Assembly (NCBI GenBank): GCA_900753685.1
Contig: CAAEAB010000035.1
Location: 1-8,871 of the forward strand
Origin: Lachnospiraceae bacterium
GTDB lineage: Bacteria > Bacillota > Clostridia > Lachnospirales > Lachnospiraceae
Direction of reading: 5' to 3'
Length of the DNA stretch: 8,871 nt
Below the pieces are notes generated by a model. That model was not told the origin of the DNA. It made no database searches and saw nothing but the letters and a program-made list of their open reading frames with translations. Both the position numbers and the translations under genes were made by a program. Below are positions 1 to 6,128 of the stretch, in pieces; positions within the stretch are counted from its first letter, which is position 1, and every line of letters begins with the position of its first letter.

Positions 1-348
1 ATGGTCTTCCTTTGTCAGACCAGACATGGGCCTTTGATAGGGAAAGCGGCCGTAAGCTACCAGATCCTTGACTCGGATGCTTTCATGCACCAGAGGGCTC
101 TGGGGAAGGACGGCCATTCTCCTGGCGAGCGCTTTCTGAGACATTTTCCGCATGCTTACGCCATCTAAAAGAATGTCGCCTTTTTTAACAGGAAGGATTC
201 GGGCGATGGATTTGAGCAGAGTGGATTTACCGCAGCCATTTTTTCCGATCAGCATCGTGATTTTTCCTTCCGGTATGTTTAAATTGGCACAGGGAATAAT
301 GACTTTATCTTCGTATGCCGCTTCCAGATTTTTTATTTCGATACCCAT
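1..348 (-). CDS. Iron-siderophore ABC transporter ATP-binding protein (partial, N-terminal 116 residues)
   Basis: This is the ATPase of a FecE/FhuC-type importer; it would power uptake through the two permeases encoded just upstream. The visible part has the Walker A loop GKNGCGKST at residues 35-43 and the Q-loop glutamine in VLPQS at about residue 83. It is followed by VAYGRFPYQ at 97-105, a stretch typical of siderophore and B12 ATPases. The signature motif, Walker B and H-loop lie beyond the left edge of the window, so completeness cannot be judged. The ATG at 346-348 is preceded by GGAGG with 8 bases between, and the upstream permease stops at 361, so translation is probably coupled. Family assignment is firm; the exact substrate is inferred from the operon and not from this protein. 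Confidence 0.95.
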   Translation of the reverse strand, partial: MGIEIKNLEAAYEDKVIIPCANLNIPEGKITMLIGKNGCGKSTLLKSIARILPVKKGDILLDGVSMRKMSQKALARRMAVLPQSPLVHESIRVKDLVAYGRFPYQRPMSGLTKEDH

Positions 349-360
349 ATGTGCAACCTC

Positions 361-1368
361 CTACTTTCTTTTAAGCATTAAATAAATAAAATAAGGCACG
401 CCCAGAACAGAGACGATGATTCCCACAGGGATTTCAATCGGTGAAAACAGATTTTTAGCAGCCGTATCCGCTAAAATCAGTATAATGGCGCTGATTGCAG
501 CAGCAATCGGCAGCATTCTACGATTGACCGGACCGACGAGACGTTTGGCGATCTGAGGTCCGAGAAGGCCAAGAAATGCAATATTGCCTGCAACCGATGT
601 GGCAACGGCCGCCAGTAAGGAGGCGGTGATGAGGAAAAACAGCATTTCCCTTTGAACAGACACACCGATACCCGAAGCCAGTTCATCGCCAAGGCCCAGG
701 ACGTCCAGCGTGCGGCTGCGGATAAGCAGAAGAAGGATGAGGAAAAGGATTATAGGGAAGGTCAGCAGAATATAATTCCAGCTGCTGCCCCACAGGCTTC
801 CGTTGGTCCAGGTCAGGACCTGATTGTAATCACCCTTCGACATATTCAATTGATAGAAAGAAATAACCGCGGAAATTCCTGCATTGACGCCGATACCGGT
901 AAGAATAAAACGCACCGGACGTATGCCCTTCTTATAGGCAAAAAGGTAAATAAAGGCCACGGAAACCAAACTGCCGATCATGGCGATCAATGGAATAAAT
1001 AAAACAGTGGACAGAGACAATGCAGAGTAGTAGGCTGCGCTTCCTGAAGAAATCCACAGAACAACAAAAAGGGCTGCGCCGGAATTAATTCCAATAATAC
1101 CCGGCTCGGCCAGAGGATTTCGGGTAATATTCTGGAGGACACCTCCGGAAACGGCCAGGGCACTGGCGACGATAATGGCTAAAATAATCCTTGGAAGACG
1201 TATCTGATAAATAGTGAATTGCTGAAGCTTCTCCCCGTGTCCGAGCAATGTCTGAAAAACATCTGCCGGTGTAATATGATAGCTTCCCACACTTAAAGCC
1301 AATGTCATGGAAAAAATCAGGAGAAGAAAACAAATACAGGCCACCAGGGCAGTTTTATGATGTTTCAT
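361..1368 (-). CDS. FecCD-family ABC transporter permease, second permease of the operon
   Basis: This 335-residue membrane protein belongs to the FecCD (BtuC-like) family, whose members form the transmembrane channel of siderophore, heme and cobalamin importers. It has the family's usual length and alternates hydrophobic helices along its whole length, consistent with about nine or ten spans. Recognisable motifs are RLPR (57-60), NPLAEPGIIGI (84-94), the GDELASGIG coupling region (227-235) that contacts the ATPase, and AFLGLLGPQIAKR (264-276). Its ATG at 1366-1368 directly abuts the stop codon of the other permease (TAAATG on the minus strand), and a GGAG lies just upstream within that gene's end. 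It most likely pairs with the 1369-2352 product as a heterodimer. The substrate is not deducible from the permease alone. Confidence 0.94.
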   Translation of the reverse strand: MKHHKTALVACICFLLLIFSMTLALSVGSYHITPADVFQTLLGHGEKLQQFTIYQIRLPRIILAIIVASALAVSGGVLQNITRNPLAEPGIIGINSGAALFVVLWISSGSAAYYSALSLSTVLFIPLIAMIGSLVSVAFIYLFAYKKGIRPVRFILTGIGVNAGISAVISFYQLNMSKGDYNQVLTWTNGSLWGSSWNYILLTFPIILFLILLLLIRSRTLDVLGLGDELASGIGVSVQREMLFFLITASLLAAVATSVAGNIAFLGLLGPQIAKRLVGPVNRRMLPIAAAISAIILILADTAAKNLFSPIEIPVGIIVSVLGVPYFIYLMLKRK

Positions 1369-2352
1369 TTATTTTTTCTCCTTTCTCACAAGCAGTAAAA
1401 ATACGGGAACCCCGATGCAGGCTGTAAACAGACCGACCGGAAGCTCATAGGGGGCGGAAATCGTCCGGGCGGCAATGTCGGAAAAGACAAGAATAACACT
1501 GCCGTACAGGAAGGCCAAAGGCATGAGACGGCGGTAGTCGCTTCCGATCAGCTTGCGCATGATGTGAGGGGCGAAGAGACCGATAAATCCGATATTACCC
1601 GCGGCGGCCACGCATACGGCGCATATGGGAATGAGATAGAGCACCGTCTGCAGTTTCACTCTTTCAGGAGAAACACCAAGGCCGGTGGCGGCTTCATCGC
1701 CAAGGCTGATGAGATTTATCTTGCCCGACAGTATCAATGCGGCAATGCTGAATATTCCGCCGATGACGGCCAGGAATGAAACCTGTGTCCAGCCGGCCTG
1801 ACGCAGACCTCCGGAAACCCAGAAGGCCAGCTCCTGGGAGCGGTTGCCCAGAAGGGCAACCACAGAAGCCAGAGATAAAAAGAAGGTACTCATCGCCGTA
1901 CCCGCCAGAAGAATTCTGGAAATACTTTGATTTGATGCACTGTGCATGGTAAATAACAGGATTAAAATGCCGCTGATGAAGGCACCGATGAGGGCCATAA
2001 AAAAATTCCCAAATGAACCGCCGATGACGGAAGACACGGAAGCGATAGATACGGCCAGGGTTGCGCCCTGGGTGACACCCATCACAGAGGGTTCAGCCAG
2101 GGGATTTCGCATAACTCCCTGCATCATGGCGCCGGTCAGGGCCAGCATGCCTCCGGTAAGCACGGCGCACAACATTCGGGGAACCCGGATGTCGCGGACA
2201 AGCTGGTCGTTCAAGGTATCTTCGTAATGGAAAAAGGCGTGAAAGACATCATTTAGCGGAATATTTTTTGCTCCGATACATATGGAAAGCATCATACCGG
2301 CCAATAGAAGAATAATTCCTGTGACGGCAATAATTTTCACCTTCGTTTTCAT
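1369..2352 (-). CDS. FecCD-family ABC transporter permease, first permease of the operon
   Basis: This 327-residue polytopic protein is the first of two FecCD-type permeases. The same landmarks appear as in its partner: RVPR (56-59), NPLAEPSVMGV (83-93), GDEAATGLG (218-226), GFIGLFAPHIMRK (255-267) and PYELPVG (301-307). Two distinct permeases rather than one homodimer is the FecC/FecD, FepD/FepG and FeuB/FeuC arrangement, which favours a siderophore over cobalamin, where a single BtuC homodimer is usual. The start ATG at 2350-2352 lies two bases after the stop of the binding-protein gene, with GGAGA just upstream inside that gene's end, so the genes are one transcript and probably translationally coupled. 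No frame break or missing motif is seen. Confidence 0.94.
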   Translation of the reverse strand: MKTKVKIIAVTGIILLLAGMMLSICIGAKNIPLNDVFHAFFHYEDTLNDQLVRDIRVPRMLCAVLTGGMLALTGAMMQGVMRNPLAEPSVMGVTQGATLAVSIASVSSVIGGSFGNFFMALIGAFISGILILLFTMHSASNQSISRILLAGTAMSTFFLSLASVVALLGNRSQELAFWVSGGLRQAGWTQVSFLAVIGGIFSIAALILSGKINLISLGDEAATGLGVSPERVKLQTVLYLIPICAVCVAAAGNIGFIGLFAPHIMRKLIGSDYRRLMPLAFLYGSVILVFSDIAARTISAPYELPVGLFTACIGVPVFLLLVRKEKK

Positions 2353-2354
2353 AA

Positions 2355-3332
2355 CTATTTCTCCATTAAAGATGAAAACTCATCTAAAAAGATATTTCTT
2401 CCGATACAGCTGTAACCGATATTAAAATATGGGCTTGAAGGCAGTTCGATGACATGGCCTTCCTTAACGGCACGCATATTATTGTAGACACTGTTCTGCT
2501 GAAGGCTTTCCATATCTGCATCTGTTCCTACAATGAGCATATAGTCTGCGTCGATTTCAGCAAGACCCTCATAGGTAATGACAGGAAGGCTGATATTTTC
2601 CTGTTCCGGCATATTTGCTGGTTTTGCCAGGCCCATATCGGTATAAAGTACGCTTCCGATTCCGGCTGCATCGAAGATAAAAAGCTGACCGCCGCTGGCC
2701 AGCATGGCCAGATACGTCGTATCTTCACCGTAGGTGTTTTTGATTTCCTCACCTTTTTCTGCGGCTTTTGCTTCATATTCTGCAAGCCATGCATCAGCGA
2801 TCTCTTCTTTATGCATTAATTTGGCAAAGGTTTTGATATCTTCCTTCCAGTCAATCTGAGCCAGCTCGATCATGACCGTTGGAGCAAACTGCTGGAGCTG
2901 TTCATACATTTTTTCCTGAACACTGGAAATGATGATCAAGTCCGGTTCCAATTCAAGGATACCTTCGATATCCATAGTATCCTGCATGCTGTATCCGAGT
3001 ATTTTTGCTCCCTGGAGCGTATCTTCCAGGTAAGAAGGAAATTTTGTATAGTCGTAAGCGTCTGAATTGGCTGTTCCGACAACTGAGTAGCCAAGAATAG
3101 AAAGAATATCGCTGTTACCGCTCAAATCAACAATTCTCTGAGGATTGGCCGGGATAGTTACTTCACCCCGGGCATCCGTGACGGTCATCGTATCTGTTGA
3201 AGACCCGTCGACGGTTTCAGAAGATACCGCGGTATCTTTTGATGATTCAGGTGATTCGGAAGACTGGCAGCCAGCAAGGCTGGTCAGGGTCAGGGCTGCT
3301 GCAATAAACAAGGTAAATAATTTCTTTTTCAT
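2355..3332 (-). CDS. Iron-siderophore ABC transporter substrate-binding lipoprotein
   Basis: This 325-residue protein is the extracellular capture component (Peripla_BP_2 fold) of the importer. The N-terminus is a lipoprotein signal: a KKK charged end, a hydrophobic core, and lipobox LAGC with the lipidated cysteine at 22, followed by a Ser/Asp/Glu-rich tether to about 48. The lobe begins with TDARGEVTIPANPQRIV (52-68), the classic opening of FepB/FhuD/FeuA proteins. GILELEPDLIII (124-135) and the long linking helix at about 165-200 also fit. PITYEGLAEIDADYMLI-like text near 250-267 and the PYFNIGYSCIGRNIFLDEF end (301-319) are typical too. The ATG at 3330-3332 has a GAGGAG nine bases upstream. 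It is first in the operon, directly after the promoter. Siderophore specificity (catecholate, hydroxamate or other) cannot be assigned; heme is a less likely alternative. Confidence 0.94.
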   Translation of the reverse strand: MKKKLFTLFIAAALTLTSLAGCQSSESPESSKDTAVSSETVDGSSTDTMTVTDARGEVTIPANPQRIVDLSGNSDILSILGYSVVGTANSDAYDYTKFPSYLEDTLQGAKILGYSMQDTMDIEGILELEPDLIIISSVQEKMYEQLQQFAPTVMIELAQIDWKEDIKTFAKLMHKEEIADAWLAEYEAKAAEKGEEIKNTYGEDTTYLAMLASGGQLFIFDAAGIGSVLYTDMGLAKPANMPEQENISLPVITYEGLAEIDADYMLIVGTDADMESLQQNSVYNNMRAVKEGHVIELPSSPYFNIGYSCIGRNIFLDEFSSLMEK

Positions 3333-3341
3333 AATGTTTCT

Positions 3342-3347
3342 CTCCTC
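3342..3347 (-). promoter_or_regulatory. Ribosome-binding site of the binding-protein gene
   Basis: Read on the minus strand this is GAGGAG, nine bases before the ATG of the binding lipoprotein. It supports the chosen start. Confidence 0.8.
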
Positions 3348-3357
3348 TTTCTAATGG

Positions 3358-3372
3358 TTAGCTGCAACTAAT
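3358..3372. promoter_or_regulatory. Candidate operator box A, downstream of the importer transcription start
   Basis: The 14 bp at 3359-3372 (TAGCTGCAACTAAT) match 11 of 14 positions of a second box at 3414-3427. With the extra T at 3358 it is an imperfect dyad: TTAGCTGCAACTAA differs from its own reverse complement at only one base pair (two positions). It lies just downstream of the predicted start of the importer transcript (about 3376), where a bound protein could block RNA polymerase. The repeat and dyad are seen directly; the operator role is inferred. Confidence 0.5.
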
Positions 3373-3382
3373 AACATCGTGG

Positions 3383-3411
3383 ATTGTATCATAGCCATCG
3401 ACGGGTTTCAA
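3383..3411 (-). promoter_or_regulatory. Sigma-A-type promoter of the siderophore-importer operon
   Basis: On the minus strand TTGAAA (-35, plus coordinates 3406-3411) and TACAAT (-10, 3383-3388) are separated by exactly 17 bases. Both hexamers match the consensus at five of six positions. The predicted start is near 3376, giving a leader of about 44 bases before the ATG at 3332. The leader is too short for a typical riboswitch. Confidence 0.75.
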
Positions 3412-3413
3412 GG

Positions 3414-3427
3414 TAGTTTAAACTAAT
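3414..3427. promoter_or_regulatory. Candidate operator box B, a perfect 12-bp palindrome next to the importer -35
   Basis: TAGTTTAAACTA (3414-3425) is a perfect 12-bp palindrome, and with the following AT it forms the second copy of the 14-bp box at 3359-3372. It ends two bases from the -35 hexamer of the importer promoter and is 30 bp from the -35 of the divergent regulator promoter. That is a position from which a bound regulator could touch RNA polymerase on the importer side. The symmetry and the repeat are seen directly; function is inferred. Confidence 0.55.
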
Positions 3428-3457
3428 TATTATTTTTTCATCTTTTTGCATTATTTC

Positions 3458-3486
3458 TTGAACTGGGGCGGGGAAAAAGATATACT
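3458..3486 (+). promoter_or_regulatory. Sigma-A-type promoter of the AraC-family regulator gene
   Basis: TTGAAC (-35, 3458-3463) and TATACT (-10, 3481-3486) are separated by exactly 17 bases. The predicted start is near 3493. The upstream 40 bases are rich in A and T, as in UP elements. The position of this promoter argues against translation starting at the ATG at 3499, only about six bases into the transcript. Confidence 0.75.
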
Positions 3487-3517
3487 AAGAGCAGGAGTAT
3501 GGGAGAAATACAATCTC

Positions 3518-3523
3518 AGGAGG
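3518..3523 (+). promoter_or_regulatory. Ribosome-binding site deciding the start of the AraC-family gene
   Basis: A perfect AGGAGG is followed by eight bases and then the ATG at 3532. The earlier in-frame ATG at 3499 has its AGGAG only one base away and would sit almost at the transcript's 5' end, so 3532 is the better start. Confidence 0.8.
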
Positions 3524-3531
3524 CGGTGGAC

Positions 3532-4548
3532 ATGTATTTTTCAAATCACCCGGAACAATTTCGGAGTATTATTTTAAATGAAATTGGCTTTGTGCCTGAA
3601 CAGCGAAAGCATTACGTGAGTTATCAGAATCCGGGAAATCCGGAAGCCGGCCTGTATCATCATTATGAGCGGCGGGGATTTTATACCTTTGGCATTGGAG
3701 AATATACGATTGAGAAGTCCTTTGGTATTCAATTTGATAATAAAGAGCCTCTGCTGAGAATGGGAATTGTCTATGATGGCGTTACCCGGTTTCAGCTTGA
3801 GGACCGGCCGGTTTCTTCATCCCGTCCTTCGCCTTTTTTTGTTATTGAAGAAAATATACGGGGAAGACAGGTATGGAAAGCCGGGCAGCATTTCCGGGGA
3901 GTAGAGATTGCGGTACAGCCGGAATTTATCGAAGAAATATCCGGGCGGTTTCCCGGATTTTCCCTGTCGGAGTATTTTATTAAAAATCATACCTATCATT
4001 ATCTTCCCGAAGATATTATCCCCGTTTTTCAGCGTATGATGTATCTGGACCGGAAAGACTGTCTGGATTCGGTCAGTCTGGAAGGCTGTTTGCTGGAATG
4101 TCTGGGGATTCTTAAAGAGTACGGTAAGCTTGATGTACACAGCGTTTTTACCGGGTCGGTAGATTATGGGAGAATCGATATTGGGAAAAAACATCGGGTA
4201 AGCTTTTCGGCGTCGGATTTTCAATCAATTCAGAAAGCCCATAAGATTTTAACCGAGAATTTTGTCAATCCTCCGACGATCGATATGCTGAGCCGGGAGA
4301 TTTTGCTGAATCCACAAAAGTTAAAGGCTGGATTTCTTTATTATTATCATATGACGATTGGGGAATATGTGACTTCTTTGAAAATGTCGACGGCGGCGGA
4401 GTTGTTGTGTACGACAGAGAAGCCTGTGGCAGAGATCGCAGAAGCGGTTGGATATGGCTATGCGTCAAATTTTATAAAAAAGTTTTTAAACACTTATGGC
4501 TACACGCCTTTAAAATATCGAATGAATGAAAAACACCTGAATTCGTGA
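3532..4548 (+). CDS. AraC-family transcriptional regulator, probable regulator of the siderophore importer
   Basis: This 338-residue DNA-binding protein ends in a standard AraC/XylS domain with two helix-turn-helix units. The first is at about 248-270 (TIDMLSREILLNPQKLKAGF), and the second at about 298-321 carries VAEIAEAVGYGYASNFIKKF, closing with YGYTPLKYR (322-330). The N-terminal 220 residues resemble no obvious cupin and look like the ligand-sensing part of PchR-type regulators, a group that binds ferric siderophores in the cytoplasm. It is divergent from the importer operon and shares its 199-base control region, so control of that operon and of itself is the simplest reading. The start at 3532 is chosen over 3499 because of its AGGAGG and the promoter position; the longer form would add 11 residues. 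Family is firm; the effector is inferred. Confidence 0.9.
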   Translation: MYFSNHPEQFRSIILNEIGFVPEQRKHYVSYQNPGNPEAGLYHHYERRGFYTFGIGEYTIEKSFGIQFDNKEPLLRMGIVYDGVTRFQLEDRPVSSSRPSPFFVIEENIRGRQVWKAGQHFRGVEIAVQPEFIEEISGRFPGFSLSEYFIKNHTYHYLPEDIIPVFQRMMYLDRKDCLDSVSLEGCLLECLGILKEYGKLDVHSVFTGSVDYGRIDIGKKHRVSFSASDFQSIQKAHKILTENFVNPPTIDMLSREILLNPQKLKAGFLYYYHMTIGEYVTSLKMSTAAELLCTTEKPVAEIAEAVGYGYASNFIKKFLNTYGYTPLKYRMNEKHLNS

Positions 4549-4562
4549 CGAATCAGGTGTTT
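4531..4562. terminator. Hairpin terminator between convergent genes, likely bidirectional
   Basis: AAACACCTG (4531-4539) pairs with CAGGTGTTT (4554-4562), and ATTCG (4541-4545) pairs with CGAAT (4549-4553), leaving one bulged A at 4540. The three-base loop is the TGA stop codon of the AraC-family gene. On the minus strand the stem runs straight into TTTTT, so it fits a terminator for the symporter gene best. On the plus strand only a short TTT follows, so termination of the regulator transcript may be weaker. The convergent symporter stop lies six bases beyond the stem. Confidence 0.75.
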
Positions 4563-4567
4563 CATAA

Positions 4568-5941
4568 TTATGCAAAAAATTTTTGCCAGTATCCCATAAC
4601 AAGGATAAAGAGAATGATCAGCGGTAAAATATAGCTGACATAAAAACGGGACCACTTTGGAAATTTCGGGCCTTTGCCCGCGTCGGCTTCCGCGATAAAG
4701 TTTTTCCAGCCCCACCCTTTTTTGCTCGTGCAGAAAAGGAGATATAAGAGGCTTCCGATCGGCAGCAGGTTATTGGAGACGATAAAGTCTTCCAAATCCT
4801 GAATAGTACTGCCTGCGCCCAGAGGGGCGATCCCGCTGAGAACATTGAAGCCGAGGACACAAGGCATAGAAAGCAGGATGATCAAAATGCCGTTGACTAA
4901 AACGGCCTTTTTCCGTTCCCATCCCCATAAATCCATGGAGAAACTTAAGATATTTTCAAATACGGCAATAATGGTGGACATGGCGGCGAAGGACATAAAG
5001 ATAAAAAATAATGTTCCGAAAATCCGTCCACCGGTCATCTGATTAAAAATGTTCGGCAGGGTGACAAATACGAGGCCCGGGCCTTCTCCCGGGTCCACGC
5101 CGAAGGCAAAACAGGCCGGGAAAATGACCAATCCGGCCATCAGGGCGATGAGTGTGTCCAGAATACAAATATTCATGGACTCACCGAGAAGACGCCGCTC
5201 CTTACTGATATAGCTTCCAAAGATGGCCATGGCGCCGATGCCGAGACTTAATGTAAAAAAGGCCTGACCCATGGCTGCAAAAACCACATCGCCGATACCG
5301 TTTTCCACCATTTTACCAAAATCGGGAATTAGGTAAAAACGAATACCCTCCGCCGCACCATCCAGGGTGACGCTGCGTATACATAAAATAACAAGAATGA
5401 CCAAAAGAAAGCTCATCATGACCTTAGTAATCCGTTCGACACCATTTTGAAGACCGAGGCTGCAGATACCGAAGCAAAGAAGTACGGTAATCAGCATCCA
5501 GAGGGTCATGGCGCCCGGGTCTCCCAGCATACCGTTAAAGATACTGCCCACGGCTTCCGGTGTGGCTCCGACAAATTCACCGCGGAGCATTTTATAAACG
5601 TAGAAGAGCATCCAGCCGCCAACGGTCGTGTAAAACATCATGAGCAGATAATTACCGGCCATGGCCAGATAACCAGCGATATGCCATTTTGTCCCGTCGG
5701 GTTCCAGAACATGAAAGCTTCGGGCGGCGGATTTTTGGCTGGCACGGCCCACAGAAAATTCCATGACCATGATCGGCAGACCAAGAATCACAAGAAATAC
5801 CAAATAAATTAATACAAAGGCGGCGCCGCCGTATTTACCGGTAATATATGGAAAACGCCATACATTGCCAAGACCGATGGCACAGCCGGCTGAAATAAGA
5901 ATAAATCCCAGTCTGGATGAGAAGTGTTCTCTTTTTTCCAT
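4568..5941 (-). CDS. Neurotransmitter:sodium symporter (NSS/SNF family), probable amino acid transporter
   Basis: This 457-residue inner-membrane protein belongs to the LeuT/MhsT/TnaT family, which couples sodium entry to uptake of amino acids. The hallmark is in helix 1: GLGNVWRFPY at 23-32, where the helix unwinds around substrate and sodium. Other landmarks are QAFFTLSLGIG in helix 6 (226-236), DTLIALMAGLVIFPACFAFG in helix 7 (262-281), and SFAAMSTIIAVFEN in helix 8 (317-330), whose Ser/Thr pair would bind the second sodium. The length and the single helix after the KFPKW loop fit the 11-helix bacterial form. The ATG at 5939-5941 follows an AAAGGGG six bases upstream. It stands alone, convergent with the AraC-family gene and divergent from murF. 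Aromatic or branched substrates are common in relatives, but specificity is not readable here. Confidence 0.94.
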   Translation of the reverse strand: MEKREHFSSRLGFILISAGCAIGLGNVWRFPYITGKYGGAAFVLIYLVFLVILGLPIMVMEFSVGRASQKSAARSFHVLEPDGTKWHIAGYLAMAGNYLLMMFYTTVGGWMLFYVYKMLRGEFVGATPEAVGSIFNGMLGDPGAMTLWMLITVLLCFGICSLGLQNGVERITKVMMSFLLVILVILCIRSVTLDGAAEGIRFYLIPDFGKMVENGIGDVVFAAMGQAFFTLSLGIGAMAIFGSYISKERRLLGESMNICILDTLIALMAGLVIFPACFAFGVDPGEGPGLVFVTLPNIFNQMTGGRIFGTLFFIFMSFAAMSTIIAVFENILSFSMDLWGWERKKAVLVNGILIILLSMPCVLGFNVLSGIAPLGAGSTIQDLEDFIVSNNLLPIGSLLYLLFCTSKKGWGWKNFIAEADAGKGPKFPKWSRFYVSYILPLIILFILVMGYWQKFFA

Positions 5942-5976
5942 AGTTTTCCCCTTTCGTGTATATCGTAATCTTTATA

Positions 5977-6005
5977 AGGATAACAAATGTATAGTATGGG
6001 GTCAA
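5977..6005 (-). promoter_or_regulatory. Probable promoter of the sodium symporter gene
   Basis: On the minus strand TTGACC (plus coordinates 6000-6005) and TATCCT (5977-5982) are 17 bases apart. The -35 is strong (five of six) and the -10 weak (four of six). The predicted start near 5970 gives a leader of about 29 bases. No box resembling those at 3358-3427 was seen here. Confidence 0.5.
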
Positions 6006-6062
6006 GGAAATTGTAAAAATGTGGGTATGAAATATTTACAGGGATAAAAAATACGGAAGTTA

Positions 6063-6091
6063 TCGACAGGCACGGGATTTCTTGCTATAAT
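6063..6091 (+). promoter_or_regulatory. Extended -10 sigma-A promoter of murF
   Basis: TCGACA (6063-6068, five of six) is followed after exactly 17 bases by a perfect TATAAT (6086-6091), which is preceded by TGC, an extended -10. The start would be near 6098, giving a short leader of about 30 bases. This predicts strong, constitutive expression. Confidence 0.8.
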
Positions 6092-6128
6092 CTACGCGGG
6101 ACATTAGGATTTTTATATAGAGGGGATG

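Noticed and set aside
3268..3288. Small inverted repeat CCAGC/GCTGG near the start of the binding-protein gene
   Set aside because: Five base pairs inside the signal-peptide codons; no T-tract and easily due to chance.
2355..3332. Cobalamin or heme importer as the identity of the ABC system
   Set aside because: Two distinct permeases, the NPQRIV-type binding lipoprotein and a divergent PchR-like AraC regulator fit ferric siderophores better; heme cannot be excluded.
3333..3357. Possible riboswitch or attenuator in front of the importer or the other operons
   Set aside because: The predicted leaders are about 30 to 55 bases long, too short for known riboswitches or T-boxes, and no aptamer-like conserved pattern or terminator hairpin is present.
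3412..3440. Fur box in the AT-rich stretch between the divergent promoters
   Set aside because: The text is AT-rich and superficially similar, but does not follow the GATAATGATAATCATTATC pattern. The palindrome there is of a different type, so no Fur site is claimed.
5071..5095. GC-rich palindromic stretch around GGCCCGGGCC
   Set aside because: It lies inside the symporter gene and is explained by Pro/Gly codons (the DPGEGPGL region); no other signal points to a regulatory role.
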